A DNA stretch of 64,000 nt from Pomacea canaliculata (Eukaryota; Mollusca; Gastropoda; Architaenioglossa; Ampullariidae). Positions 26,201-36,705 of the stretch are shown one piece after another. The stretch's first letter is position 1. Each line of letters begins with the position of its first letter. The stretch lies in NCBI RefSeq assembly GCF_003073045.1, contig NC_037590.1:10373042-10437041 (forward strand), written 5' to 3'. The translations under genes were made by a program, and so were the position numbers. Under the pieces are notes generated by a model, which was given only the letters and a program-made list of their open reading frames with translations, did not search any database and had not been told where the DNA came from.

Positions 26201-29200
26201 AAAGAATTTGCGAATTCCTCTTAGTTTTTTTAATAATTTTTTTGTAAAAAAGTGTGTTAAATTTTAAGAAATTTTGAGTGTAAAACGGTATAACTACAAA
26301 CTACTAAGTAATTTTTAAAAATCTATCATAGAAATGTTTAAATTTGTATGAAGAAAGCTCAACCAAATTGCAGATCTATATCTCTTTGTCAAAAAGAAGG
26401 AGTTAGCTTTTGAAGTAAAACAGTCTCTAACCAAAACAAGAAACTGAAAATCGCGGAAAGAAAAAACTGAAGCTTAGTAACTTCTAAACTACTCAATATT
26501 TTTTTAAAAAGCTCTCATAGAAATGTTTAAATATGAATAAAGAAAACTTCAACCCAAATTTTAGGCCTGTATCACATGCCAATATAAAAGTTATAAGCTT
26601 TTGAACTAAACAAGCTTACTAAAACAAGAAACTGAAAAGGCGAAGGAAAACAAAGTGAAAGCTTAGTAACTACTAAACCACTAAATATTTTTTAAAAAGC
26701 TCTCACTGAAATATTTACATATGTATAAAGAAAAACTTCATTCAAATTTTAGGCCTATATCACATTCAATAAAAGTTATAGGGATTTAAGTAAAAAAACT
26801 GTAACAAAAACAATGAACGGAAAAAGCGCGAGCAGAAATATCAAGCTTAGTAACTTTGTTTTATCTAAGCCTTTCATGTAATTTACCTGCTGAATGAAAA
26901 ATATAACCATCTTTCAATGTGTTACTACATATAACTTTAACATTACTAATAAAATAATTATTTTATTCACTTGTAGAAAAGTCAACATGGTTGGTTGTGT
27001 ACCCCAACTGCTGACTAGGCTTCAGAAGAAGTACACCAGTATATAAAAAACAATGGTGTTGCAAACATTTAAGCAACACAGTTATAGGTTTAGGTAGTTA
27101 ATAGAAGTTCAGTGTCCACTAGCTGTCATGGTTTTTTGCCATCTGTCTTTTGCTATCTAACATTTAGTGAGATGTCGCATATTGCTTCCAATTTATTCGC
27201 TGAGCATCCTACTGAAGTAGCAGCATTAGTAGGAACACTCTCATCTTTCTTAGCCTTCAGTTCAGGTAGATGGAATGAACATCAATTAAAAGAAATATTT
27301 CAACAGCTTATAGGGGGAGTATAACCAACTTCTTGCAGCCCTATGCTAGCTTTGGACTGGGTTGCAAATAGGAAAAGAATAACCTATTCATGAAATCTAG
27401 AGATACATCACTGGTGCACCAGAATTTAAGCAGCTGCTCATGTTCTGTTCCTCTGTATCGCTAGATTATTTTATGAATTACCTCTGTATCTGTCACAATG
27501 GATTAAAAGATGGTTGATTTTGTGGCAGGGTGTATCTTGATTTTCTGTCAAAGATTTCTGGGGAAAAGCATAATAAGCTGTCTGGCCTTTTAGGGGCTGA
27601 CAATGATGTGCTCTCTAGACACTGAATGGCTACAAACTTGACTAGATAGCAGTTTTCATTGTTTGTTAGGAATGCTAGACATAATTGTCTTCACATTCTG
27701 TTTGTTACAATTTGTTTGAGTAAGACAATCCAACCCCCACCCAACCTTTGTTATCTGTGCAAATGATGTAAGCTCTGTTTCCCTACATTCCTGACAAAAC
27801 ATAAATAACTAGCATTGCAAGTTGACTCAAATGTGTAAATGTTCGCATCTAGTCCTGATTACTACCGAGATTTGCAGCAGAAATGAAAACTTCGCTTTAT
27901 TTTTAGCTCGCTTACCACATGACTGATGGTGTTTTCGACAGCCGAATTCGGTTCACTAAGTTACTTTTTTTAGCTGCTACGACGGTCTAAGAATGTCCAC
28001 GTGGTTTATTTTTTTGCACTGGTATTGTGAAGAAGAAATGAGCGTCTGACAGTCACAATAAACATTTAATATTAACGTTAATGTCTTAGAAAAGAAAATA
28101 TCCCAGAACTAGCTTTGACTTGCTGTCGCCATTGTTTATACATCCGGAGGCCATGACAGTTGCTTGTGGGATACCCGAGCACAGCCGAAGCGTGTTTGTG
28201 TGCCCTATGACCCGTCTAGGCCGGCATTAGTGAATTCTGATTGGCTATATGCAAAGATGTTTCGCATGCGTCCATATAAGGAAGTTTCCGACCCTTTGTG
28301 TCGTCTAGAAAAGAGCTTGTATCATAGCTTGGGGCCTTCTAAGGGTTTTGACTCAGCCTTTGTTTGAAAATTCATGTCCTGACCTTTCGACCGATATACG
28401 ATGTGACACAGTTGCCCACACGTGCGAGGTGTGTTGCTATGTCTCAAACATTCTCTATTCTCGCTAATTCTGCGCTCGGGAAAAGTAAATAGGATAGAAG
28501 TAGATGTTTCATTGCCAAATAGACATATTTCTGATTATTCTATGAAAACCACTTGGCGAGTGAATAGAACAAAATATGAACTTTGACAGTATGAAGTAAT
28601 CTGAAAATGGCCAAAATGAAAAATTTTTGACAATTTTTCGACCGGTGTCTGGCCTTAACAATTTCTAAACATGCAGACAAAAGGAGATGACAAGTAGCAT
28701 ATACACAAAAACTGCTCCATTACCTGGATTGGTCTTGCTGCAGTGCTTAGGTGTGACAACAGCAGAGTAAGCACTGAGAGGACTACCAAGCCCTGCCAGG
28801 TGCAGGCTGTAAAACACTGAGTTGTTGCGGATGTGAAGCATGGCAGTGCCATCTATAATACTGAATGGGAAAGAGATGACAGAGTCATATACACCCGGCA
28901 ATGTATACACAAGGTGTCTTGCATCCATGGAGTACTTGTCCACCATCAGCTCTACCTGTAAAATATACATACTATGCAGAGGAGTGATAAAAGTACAAAG
29001 TCATTTAGTCATTTCAAAGACTCACTCTCTTGATTACATGTACGCACACACACAGAGCCAGCCAGCCAGCCAGACTTCTTAGTAAACCCTGTTACAATAT
29101 TTGTCTACTACTAAACAAAGCCAGTTCTCAATTTAAGTGTAAGTGGTAAGCAAAATGTAAACAAATTGTATTGATTACAGCTAGGTACATACAGTGCTTG

Positions 29201-32200
29201 CTCTTTTGGGAAGAAATATCACAATGTGTGTGTTTTCACCAAGGTCATTCAGGCTCATGCGCAAAACCTGGGAAACATTTAATATTCAAAGATCACATAT
29301 CAGGAAGCACACAAATTTTATGTCTTATTATTTAAACATGCCTGCCATCTTCAAAATCTTTACAATATCAATATTTAAGACCATGAAGAGAAACACTCTG
29401 CTGCCATAATTAATATCTTTACAATAAAGCACATCAGTAATAAAATAAAATTTTACTATTTTTATAGTAGGTAATAAATTGTTACGATATAGCTGAATAA
29501 GTAAATGAGATTATCACAAACCTGTCTATTAGAATACCGTGGGGGTAACCACCTGAGCTGCGAGGAAAAGCTAACACAGTCCAAACTGAAAATATAGTTT
29601 TAGTTGTCATTAAAATTGCCTGTTAAATCAAAGCTGAAACATTGATTTTACTGTGGTGTCTACGTCACTAGACAAGTCTGTTTTTGACATCTGTGGAGGA
29701 GCATATTCTGCACAGTGCAGTATCAGTCATATCCATTCATAATTTCAAGTCAAACTGCCCACGTCCTCATCTGTACCTTCATCATGACTTCACTACCCTA
29801 ATTCTCTTGTCTAGACATCTTCTGTATCTCATCAAAAAACTCTAGCCACTCAAAAACTATGCAGCATGATTTATACTCAAGGCATGGAGAAAACATTGTT
29901 GTAGTAGTTAACATGTCTGAGGTTCAACCAGCATTGTGTGGATTGAGGGAGAGATTGGTAGCTGAAAGGACCCATGAGCCACCGATGAAAGCATAAGCGC
30001 CTGGGTCTTAAAATCATTTTCCTTAACATCATATTCCCATTTTTCAATTTCAATTCACACATTTGTAGTCTGAGACCACAGGCTTCCATCTGTTATTGTT
30101 TCATATCACCTATAGCTTTCACTATAGTCATTTACTGTTTAATTTCTGCTGTTTACATGCACTTGATTATCAATTAGAGTATAACCAAAGCATTGTAGGA
30201 AAGCATTAGTGATACAAGTGAACACTTATTATTGTTAAAGCTGTCATACTGCTACAGAAAACAGATTTTTAAAAAACTGTTAATAGCTCAGGCAAACTGT
30301 AGGGGTTTTCTAAGGCTTGCATTTTTCAGAAGTCTCACCATTTCTCCTGGCCATCTAATAATTGACATGCACAGACCCAGTCAGCAGCTGTCTGTAAAAA
30401 TGAGATAATACATAAAAATTATTAATGTCAGATGAAAATCACCCCAAAGTAACCCATTAACAACCTTGTTATAACTGTCTAATGTGGAAAATCTGCATGG
30501 ATATATTTCCACAATAGCCTTTGGATGTGCCCTCCACCCAAGAGATCTTAAAGACCACACTGAATGGTTAACATTTTCTTTTTACAGCAGACATCAACAG
30601 GTTGCAAAATATGCATTCTGTCAACACTAGGTGCAAAATCCCACTGCAGCAAGTATAAGCTGTGCTACATCACTCTAGTGTTATAACCCCTGACCCCACC
30701 CACCCCACACACCCTCCCTGCCCACTTCAAAAGAAAGTACAATGAAAATATGGTTAGGATCAGACAGATAGTGTGCAATTGTATAGAACACAGAAAGATG
30801 AATGTCTACACACACACACAAACTTTGCTAGACTTTCTAGCAACATATACTAACAGCATAGCATAGGTTACATTTGTGCACCCATTTGAAGTGTGGAGTG
30901 ACCTGTGAGTGGTAAGAAGTTAAAAGAGGTCAGCAAGCAAACATTCATTAATTTAGTCACATGACAACCATGTGGGTACAAAAGTGTTTCCCTCTGAAAT
31001 CTTTTAATTCTTCTACAGAGTATTTCCTACTTTGCTTCACACTCAGGTGAAAAGTGCTGATTGTATGTGACTTAGTTTTGGGCAGTACTCTATAACTACT
31101 GTCTTCTCACTGACGCACAAAATAAAGCTATTGGATAATAACTAAAGGTTAGGTCATCTGCATCCTGTAATAATACAGCTATGTTCCCTGTGTTTGGGCT
31201 TTCGACAATTAACAATTTCTATGCCTTGTTTATGTGACACATGTAGGTCATCAATACTACAGACTGCACACTAGATTGATGTCCATCCAAATTTTGGACA
31301 TGATAATTTTCTTTTTCTCAGAAACTTTCTTTTCATGATTTTGAATTTGAAGCATTAATCAGAACTACAAATGGAGTTTCAGAGGATGATATCCTTTTTT
31401 GTTTGGTTTGGTCTTTAAATTAATCATTACACTATCCTGGATAGTCTTGAAAGAAAAATCTATATGGGGAACAATGCATACATCAGAATGCAGCTCTGCA
31501 CACACACACACACCCATGCACACACTGGTGTAGAAGCAGAGAGGCTAAAAAAAGTGCTTAACTTCACCTACTATATTACTGATGATTGTAATAGAATCAG
31601 TGATTGCTTCTCCCTCATTGGACATCACTGGTACAGCAATATATTTAGATCTGGTAACTTTGATGAAGTAAAATGCCAGGTTTTTTCCTTGCGCACTTCC
31701 CATGGTAGAGTGGCATCTAATTTGATATATTTTTCTCCTGATGGAATAGGCTCTATTCCATTATAATCCAGAAAATAATGTCTGAAGACTTTCATTCGTT
31801 GATCTGCATCTGTTGCTGGCTGCAGTGTTTTCTTGTCAACAATATCAAACAAGGCGTGTACTGTCGTTAAAACCATTTGGCGACACCTTCATCCAGAAAA
31901 ATTAAATACCCTATTATACTTAGAATTACTGAATTTCTATGACTCCAATTAAATATTCAAACAAATAGCAATGAGGATCGATGGATTATTACTATTACTT
32001 CCATCGATAATTAGAGCTTTATATGTAGATTTACCAAGAAATCTCTCTTTGGACTAACAAAAATGAATATATATAGGCTCTCATGGACTGAATTCTTTAA
32101 GAGTTATTAAAAAAATTAAAATAACATAACATTCAAGAAAAGTATTCAACTAACCATACTGAACACAGATGATCAGTGGACACCCATGCCATAGGAACAG

Positions 32201-35200
32201 ACATAGTCTGCAAAACAGTAGTAAATTTAGAGCATGTTTTTCTTTGGTCTCTCCCTCACGCATGCGCGCGCGCACACACACACCAAACATATATTTACTT
32301 GAAGCATATTTAAACAGTGTAACAAACTGTACTTACTGTTGTACTAATTCCTCTGTTTTCTTTTACAAGCTGAAACAATATATACATGCACATAAATATA
32401 CACTTGAAATTATGAAATCAGAAGCTTTTTATAAATGACAATGATTAAGAATATTTATAAAGTGTTCATTCTGACTGAATGTATGATACATAAGCAAAGC
32501 AGATACATAAGCAAAGCAGAAACATCTGCAGGTAACAAAATATTTGTCAGTTATTCTAAGACTCTATCTGCAGTCCACAATGTATGAAGGAATTTTTAAC
32601 ACAGAAAGAGATTCTGTGCAGCTTTGTAGGTACACTGATTATCCAGCACAGACAGATTTTCTGAAAACGAAGCTAATACAAATGTTAAACTCTCACTATA
32701 ATTAAAGCAACCAAGTAACCTTTTTAGCTAAAGTTGATAAAAGACAAATAACAAGTGAGAAGACCATGTACTTCTTTTAATGATGTAAGGCCGCTTCGAA
32801 CATGATAATCCCGAAAGCCTCCTCCTGTGCTCACAACTGTTACATGTGCTAAAGTGGTATTACTCTGGTCCCTCCAGTGGTCATTGACATTCTGATAAAA
32901 TGTGTCTATCTCCCTGTCAGTGACCAACACTGTGAACATAGATAGGTGAAAACATTTCACTTCAAAAATAAATTGCTGCTGAGCATTCACTATTATAGCA
33001 ATGTAAAAGTGACCCATAGGACAGTTCTCAAAGAGTTTCAAAAGAGACAAGAAAGTATTTTATTTCTATCTACTGGATTTTAACATGTTTGGGAGTGATT
33101 ATATCTGGTAAGACTGCAAAAATTAAGGACTAAGAAGTAAGACTGTGTCCTGGAAAAACAAATAGAAGGCTATGCAGGTCAGCCTCAGAAGAAAAGAAAA
33201 AGGAAAAAAAACCCAACTCCTAATCATATTATCAGATAACCTGGTGCCTGGTGAGGGGATGCCTGTGTAATGATGGTGTGGACAGTAGAAACATCAAAGC
33301 TTGGCAGTGTGAACAATCCTCGAGCCAGCACGCCACCCTGTACAGAAACAAAAGTGACAGAAAGTTCTGACCATAAAATCTGCAACCTGTAGTTTTATAT
33401 TTTTTGACATGTACATTTACAATAAAAAAGGGAAAAAAAATTTGACGGAGGAACAGTTGATTGTGCATTTTTTTTTAATTACATAAAGCCACAATTTATC
33501 ACAGAAATAATAGTTACATAGATTTTTTTCTTAGATGCAGATAATGTAACAGACACATAGGATGAAATAAATGTACAGATCTTTTAAAGAGCATGTATGA
33601 ACATGCATGCACACACACACACACACACGCGCACAAGTGCACCTACCATTGAATGTCCTACTACTATTACAGATGATGGTTGAGATGTTGATGATCTGTA
33701 CAGCCCTAGTATGGTCTGAATGCACTTGTTCACAAACTCTGAAAAACACAGGTGTTTCCCATGTCTACGTGGCCTAAATAAAAACTAAAAACAATCCTGT
33801 CAGCTATTGGGTGCACTTTTATTTATCTTCTCAAAAGCTGTTTATTCTATTGTAAGATATTATAAGAAATAACTCTTCAGGTAATGATCAAATACTACAT
33901 GCACAGAAAAGTTATATTAAAACATACCTTTTAAAAATTCTTAAGAAATAGCCACGGATTCTTACCTGTCTGTTTTACAAGTAAACCTCCATGTAAGGCA
34001 GAAAATTCCTGTAAAACAAAAAAATCTGGAGAGCCTGGTTTTCATCAAGCATATATATATGTTTTCTAAGATAACTGTTATTGAAACTATAAAAATAACT
34101 GACGATAATCTTAATTCTCACCTCATTAAAATCAACGGCAAAATAGTTGAAGTGAAATTTGAATTCAGGCTTTTCTGCCATTCTCAGGGACACCGACCCA
34201 AGAGATCGGACTAATGACAAATAATAATAATAAAAGTCTTTTAAATTATAAATACTATTATTTAGTACATAACAAAGAAGAAGACTACATTTGCAAAGAA
34301 AAAACATACCAACATAAATGTATAAAAAAGTACTATTAATGATATTAAGATAATAATGTTAACAATCATTTACACTGTCAAACAAAATTGAAACAGCAGA
34401 TATTTAGCAAGTCTCACAACAAATTATGCACATGGCACCATAAGGTACAGCAGATGAAACAGAAAAGTTTTGAGTATGACATGAACTTGGGAAACAATTC
34501 AGCAGTACAGAGAGTATTAATCAAAAAATAAAAAAGTCTAGTAGGTGGACTATATAAACTTATGTTCAGATAAGGTTTTGAAGCGAAAAGAACATTAAAA
34601 TAATAAAATGGTGACAGAGAAAAATCTAGTGAAAGGTGACACTAGTATTTAATCAACACCACAATATTTTATGGTAACATAATATCCATGACAGAAATAC
34701 TAAAATAATTCTTTACCTTGTTTGTAGCTACCAGCATTGCCTGGGATGAACAGTACAGGAATCCCACTGAATTTCATGTTACTATATTAATAAAAGAATG
34801 GAAGTACTTGTAAAAATAAGAATGAGTGGAAGGAAATAAGTTTAAAATATGATATGAACAGTAGATAAGTTACGTAGTGATGGGGGTCAGTGTACATCTA
34901 ACATTTCTAAGAATACATTATGTCACTAATGAACTGTCTATGACATGAAACAATATGTGCTCCCTTTTGGGGTTTTTTGTCTAAAGTATATTGATATAGA
35001 GCAGTTGTTTTGTATCCTGTTTGCAGGATAGAAAGGATGTGATAAATAGATCTTTAAAGTTTTTCAGTATGAAAAATGCATAAAAAATTTTACGGACAAG
35101 CATGAACATTAAGACATTCCAGTTTAAGCTTACCTGATCTGTCTTGCATAGGCCCTGTCAAGGCAATAAATAAACACATTGAGAGATAGTTGAATCTTGG

Positions 35201-36275
35201 TAACAACATTAACAAATGTCAATGCCAAAAGATGGTACAAGGAAGTAGCTTACTTAATCTAAATTTAAAATGAATGTCTAAAACAAAGCAATGTCATCCA
35301 ATTTAGTTCTCACTGTAAAAGATTTTTAGACCATTCTATAACAACTCATATTAACAATTAAAATCATTTCATTATATAGCTGATCAGCAAAGAAAATTTA
35401 TTGACATACATCAGAGAAAGCCATACTCATTCATTTTATTGTAAATGCCTTCTGTGCCAGGAGTTTGGAAAAATACTTTGCGGGTGCAATTACTAAATAA
35501 TGTATCTACACAATGATTCAATCTTCTCACCCTTCTCCATAAGCATACAGCTTATAATGTGGAAACTTTTGCCCAGTTTCATCATCCAATGGAATGTTCT
35601 GTTTTTAAAAAAAGTTTATCATAACTGAGGATGTTCTTAAGTTACATATTTTGTTTGTTAAAAAAAAAAGCCTAGTACTCTAGTCACTACTGTTAATATA
35701 TCATGCTAAGTGACAGATGTACAAAATCCTTTGATGTTCATTGCTACCAGAATGATCTTGAGCTGTTTATTATAACATCAAGATGTTCCTGGGATATATA
35801 TATATTCTTTTCATTATAGTTAGCTAAAAACTAGGATTTTGTTAATGTATAAATTTCTCAATTGTATTTCTGATGTACTTTTATCACCCTTGTATCAGGT
35901 TCACTTTGCAGTGTACTTCACAATACGTATCCTCAAGTACTTCTTGTACTTTGCGTTTGTAATTCTTTTACAGTTATTATAAATCTACGATAACTATCTT
36001 TGCGAACAAGGTATTTTTCCCAATGTCACCTCCTCCACCCCAACCCCCTTCACTAATCTTCCCAATCTTAGGCTTCCGAGTTAGTACTTGATCGTGACAA
36101 GCTCATTTGACTCCTCTAAAGCAATCATGCATTTTCGCACCATGTATTTCGGGTATTCAAACATCCAGGTCATTTCGCATCCATTTTCTTCAAAATTCGT
36201 GATAACATCCCAAACTCCCCATACTAATATTACTGCAGCAATGCTTGCAAAGATTGTTCTCCTTGGCAGCGCCAT
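14270..36275 (-). CDS. PGAP1: PGAP1, GPI inositol-deacylase of the ER membrane
   Basis: Exons 5' to 3': 36141-36275, 35531-35598, 35134-35154, 34717-34781, 34122-34210, 33966-34008, 33647-33738, 33241-33337, 32772-32929, 32155-32207, about 31629-31886, 30339-30391, 29522-29585, 29193-29267, 28724-28955, 25367-25436, 24880-25048, 17889-17979, 17641-17731, 16450-16650, 16134-16263, 15585-15736, 14813-14914, 14270-14456. The family removes the acyl chain from GPI-anchor inositol, which allows ER exit. Diagnostic pieces are an N-terminal membrane anchor then FEENGCEMTWMFEYP, SGIPVLFIPGNAGSYKQ, the lipase box GHSM-GG (nucleophile near residue 170), GGGFRDYHVRSGLTSL and AWVSTDHL. The C-terminal third is a chain of membrane segments. 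The tail RAKDE resembles a dibasic ER-retrieval signal. About 899 codons are accounted for (human 922). Exons 11 and 12 are out of phase, so at least one exon between 30400 and 31620 is missing from my model. Confidence 0.9.
14945..15190 (+). repeat. Candidate tRNA-type SINE, B box degraded
   Basis: In PGAP1 intron 23. CCGTGTGGTTAGTGCACCTTA looks like a pol III A box. It is followed by GTTCCACTAGCAGTGACTGA and GCCTGGGCTCTGTCAATAAG, which I recall as the body of an invertebrate SINE. No clear B box or target duplication. Confidence 0.4.
18180..18860. promoter_or_regulatory. GC-rich, CpG-containing stretch in PGAP1 intron 17
   Basis: Compared with its AT-rich surroundings this stretch is clearly rich in GC and CpG (for example GCACAGCGCGATCTCCCGG and GCCGCGGCACGTGTCG). 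It lies about 0.2 kb from PGAP1 exon 18 and just upstream of the plus-strand exon candidate at 18863-19055. A promoter for a nested plus-strand transcript is the simplest reading, but no initiator or TATA box decides it. Confidence 0.4.
18863..21337 (+). CDS. Candidate small protein from two splice-compatible exons, no start codon seen
   Basis: Between a stop near 18867 and a GTGGGT donor after 19055, one frame is open and includes VYFSNFSVNFPVSARIVELV. It ends in phase 1 (ATT G). A good polypyrimidine acceptor before 21282 continues the same frame as GSDMFDKLKASQHILK, then TGA at 21328. The product would have a hydrophobic middle and a basic tail. The frame contains no ATG, so either an upstream exon exists or the fit is chance. 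A GTGAGA donor overlaps the stop, so exon 2 might splice onward instead. I do not recognise the protein. Confidence 0.3.
21593..22960 (+). CDS. Uninterrupted 455-codon ORF nested antisense in PGAP1 intron 17, unknown protein
   Basis: It runs from ATG 21593 to TAA 22958-22960, by far the longest open frame in the window. In DNA this AT-rich, 455 codons without a stop is unlikely by chance. The protein is hydrophilic and rich in Ser, Thr, Lys and His. It has no signal peptide, membrane segment or domain I recognise. There is an acidic stretch near residues 243-257 (CELESAEESEQEQATKDDDK) and a basic C-terminus (TRRFGQLNRFLRESMWKLV). An in-frame TAG lies just upstream, and TTACAG directly before TTCGCTATG could be a splice acceptor. 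No AATAAA is well placed downstream. It could be a lineage-specific gene, a domesticated or decayed transposon ORF, or the last exon of the candidate transcript from about 18.86 kb. It shows none of the RT or RNase H motifs seen in the neighbouring LINEs. Confidence 0.55.
   Translation: MNQVTLAHHTAITDWCIWSKLKQEPYRSGAFIQNDSYKMTAEKYDSVSKWCTNVNELFIRPVKKDSPALFRRFIVSNATFAHKKSTTQPICKTVSACYANTIKMGASSAVLSGRAKVAGKSINGQEINRHCVHILLGNATSAKMDDVARFHKEEEKTVYLKIQPERKQKLSSGWTINRPMLYSAHPSLTSQLSPGTETKEPILSQMASATMADSIGTECYTNLIDSKWATKDMTFHISHVHSCELESAEESEQEQATKDDDKWISQATNPVILDRSTSNSILNVLSVDDCRMSMRYRPTRVVLSQQDMMVSRPLHTDEEDSSNVNVCAVTKHQQADHTPFRVSRVSGQTTLSPSTSQPQTAYNQKPYHKHMGLAITEDVLCSSSAAVERAFDEMLGKTFSTRSVDRPHTNRHHNLLNKAHSVCHGQTRRFGQLNRFLRESMWKLVESQRNKTMKT
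23565..24600 (-). mobile_element. Decayed LINE (reverse transcriptase), split by a SINE
   Basis: In PGAP1 intron 17. Minus-strand pieces, in order, are DNYRGMSLLNICGKIYSCIL (about 24520-24460; NYRGISLL in live elements), FECPRGLKQGEYV (about 24030-23990; the RT FXXXXGXRQG motif), then IKKSNVIIFRNGGHVARKEE with INSYKCL (about 23770-23680; the K(T/S)KVMVFRKGG and VDSYKYLG region after the active site). Frames are broken. The copy is interrupted at 24238-24416 by a SINE. Confidence 0.7.
24226..24428 (+). mobile_element. tRNA-derived SINE with perfect 12-bp target duplication
   Basis: The element is 24238-24416. CCTCACCAACAG occurs at 24226-24237 and again at 24417-24428, a perfect target-site duplication. 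The head TGTGGTGTAACGGTTAACGC reads as a pol III A box and GGGTTCAGCTC as a B box, followed by a body and the tail GATATAGCCTTCGTTGCTGG. It is inserted inside the LINE at 23565-24600, so it is younger than that LINE. Confidence 0.8.
24595..24765 (-). mobile_element. Second SINE, different head, related tail
   Basis: Read on the minus strand it has a B-box-like GGGGTTCAGATCTC about 50 nt from its right end and finishes with a tail complementary to GGTGTTTTATGCTGTCAGC. That tail resembles the one in the SINEs at 24238-24416 and 45135-45330, while the tRNA-like head differs. Confidence 0.55.
25944..28654. mobile_element. TTAA-flanked terminal-inverted-repeat element (piggyBac-like, non-autonomous)
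   Basis: The left end GGCCAGACACCGGTCGAAAA (25944-25963) is matched perfectly, inverted, at 28635-28654. TTAA sits directly outside both ends (25940-25943 and 28655-28658), the target duplication typical of piggyBac-superfamily transposons. The 2711-bp interior shows no transposase frame. The longest ORFs are about 70 codons and unrecognised. It contains an internal tandem repeat and, near the right end, a CpG-containing part. It lies in PGAP1 intron 15 between exons 25367-25436 and 28724-28955. The right end is only 70 bp from the exon. Confidence 0.8.
26280..26860. repeat. Diverged tandem repeat of about 180 bp, three copies
   Basis: Inside the TTAA element. Units start near 26280, 26465 and 26648, each containing AACTACTAAACCACTAA-like, CATAGAAATGTTTAAAT-like and AACAAGAAACTGAAAA-like blocks in the same order. 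A fourth, more diverged unit may precede 26280. Confidence 0.65.
33604..33632. repeat. CA microsatellite in PGAP1 intron 7
   Basis: Uninterrupted CA repeat ending in CGCGCAC. Shorter CA runs occur at about 31499-31512 and 32266-32282. Confidence 0.85.
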
Positions 36276-36705
36276 TTTTGAACGAGAATGTGACTACGGC
36301 GTGCTTTCTCTATTTTGCTAGTTGTCATTTGTAAAAACGTATTGCTGGAAGTTTTCAGGTTCTGTGAACCGCTTTATTAAACTTAAATTAATTTAACGAT
36401 CACTTGTTTGATTACAGCTCTGAACGCAACAAACTATAATTGATATTGAGTTACAGGAAGTGTGTATCTGAAGCAGACGACAGCTGCCTAAAATATATTT
36501 TATAGAATGCTTGAAATATAATTTGTTTCGAATTGTATTTCAAATATGCTTTTATTATTTAAACTATAATTAAACGCATAATTATACATACTTTTTTTTA
36601 TATAGTTCCTTTATTTTGATATTGATCTTCACAGTGTACTGGGTTTTTTATTTTCGACTTCAAGAAGTTTCGTTTCTACTTTCACTTATTCTGTTAATGC
36701 TCAAC
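36276..36705. promoter_or_regulatory. Shared 5' region of PGAP1 and NUDCD3
   Basis: 430 bp lie between two divergent start codons. The sequence is AT-rich with no obvious TATA box. The block GAATGTGACTACGGCGTG close to the PGAP1 ATG is CpG-bearing. Bidirectional promoter function is inferred from layout. Confidence 0.5.

Noticed and set aside
29880..30090. Possible SINE with GAGGTTCAACC as a B box
   Set aside because: The A and B boxes would be too close together, and there is no tail or target duplication.
31318..31405. Plus-strand exon-like piece: acceptor TTTCTTTTTCTCAG followed by an open frame with DFEFEALIRTTNGVSEDD
   Set aside because: It is short, lacks a convincing donor or neighbouring exons, and lies in a PGAP1 intron. 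Probably coincidence, though it was the best-looking isolated piece.
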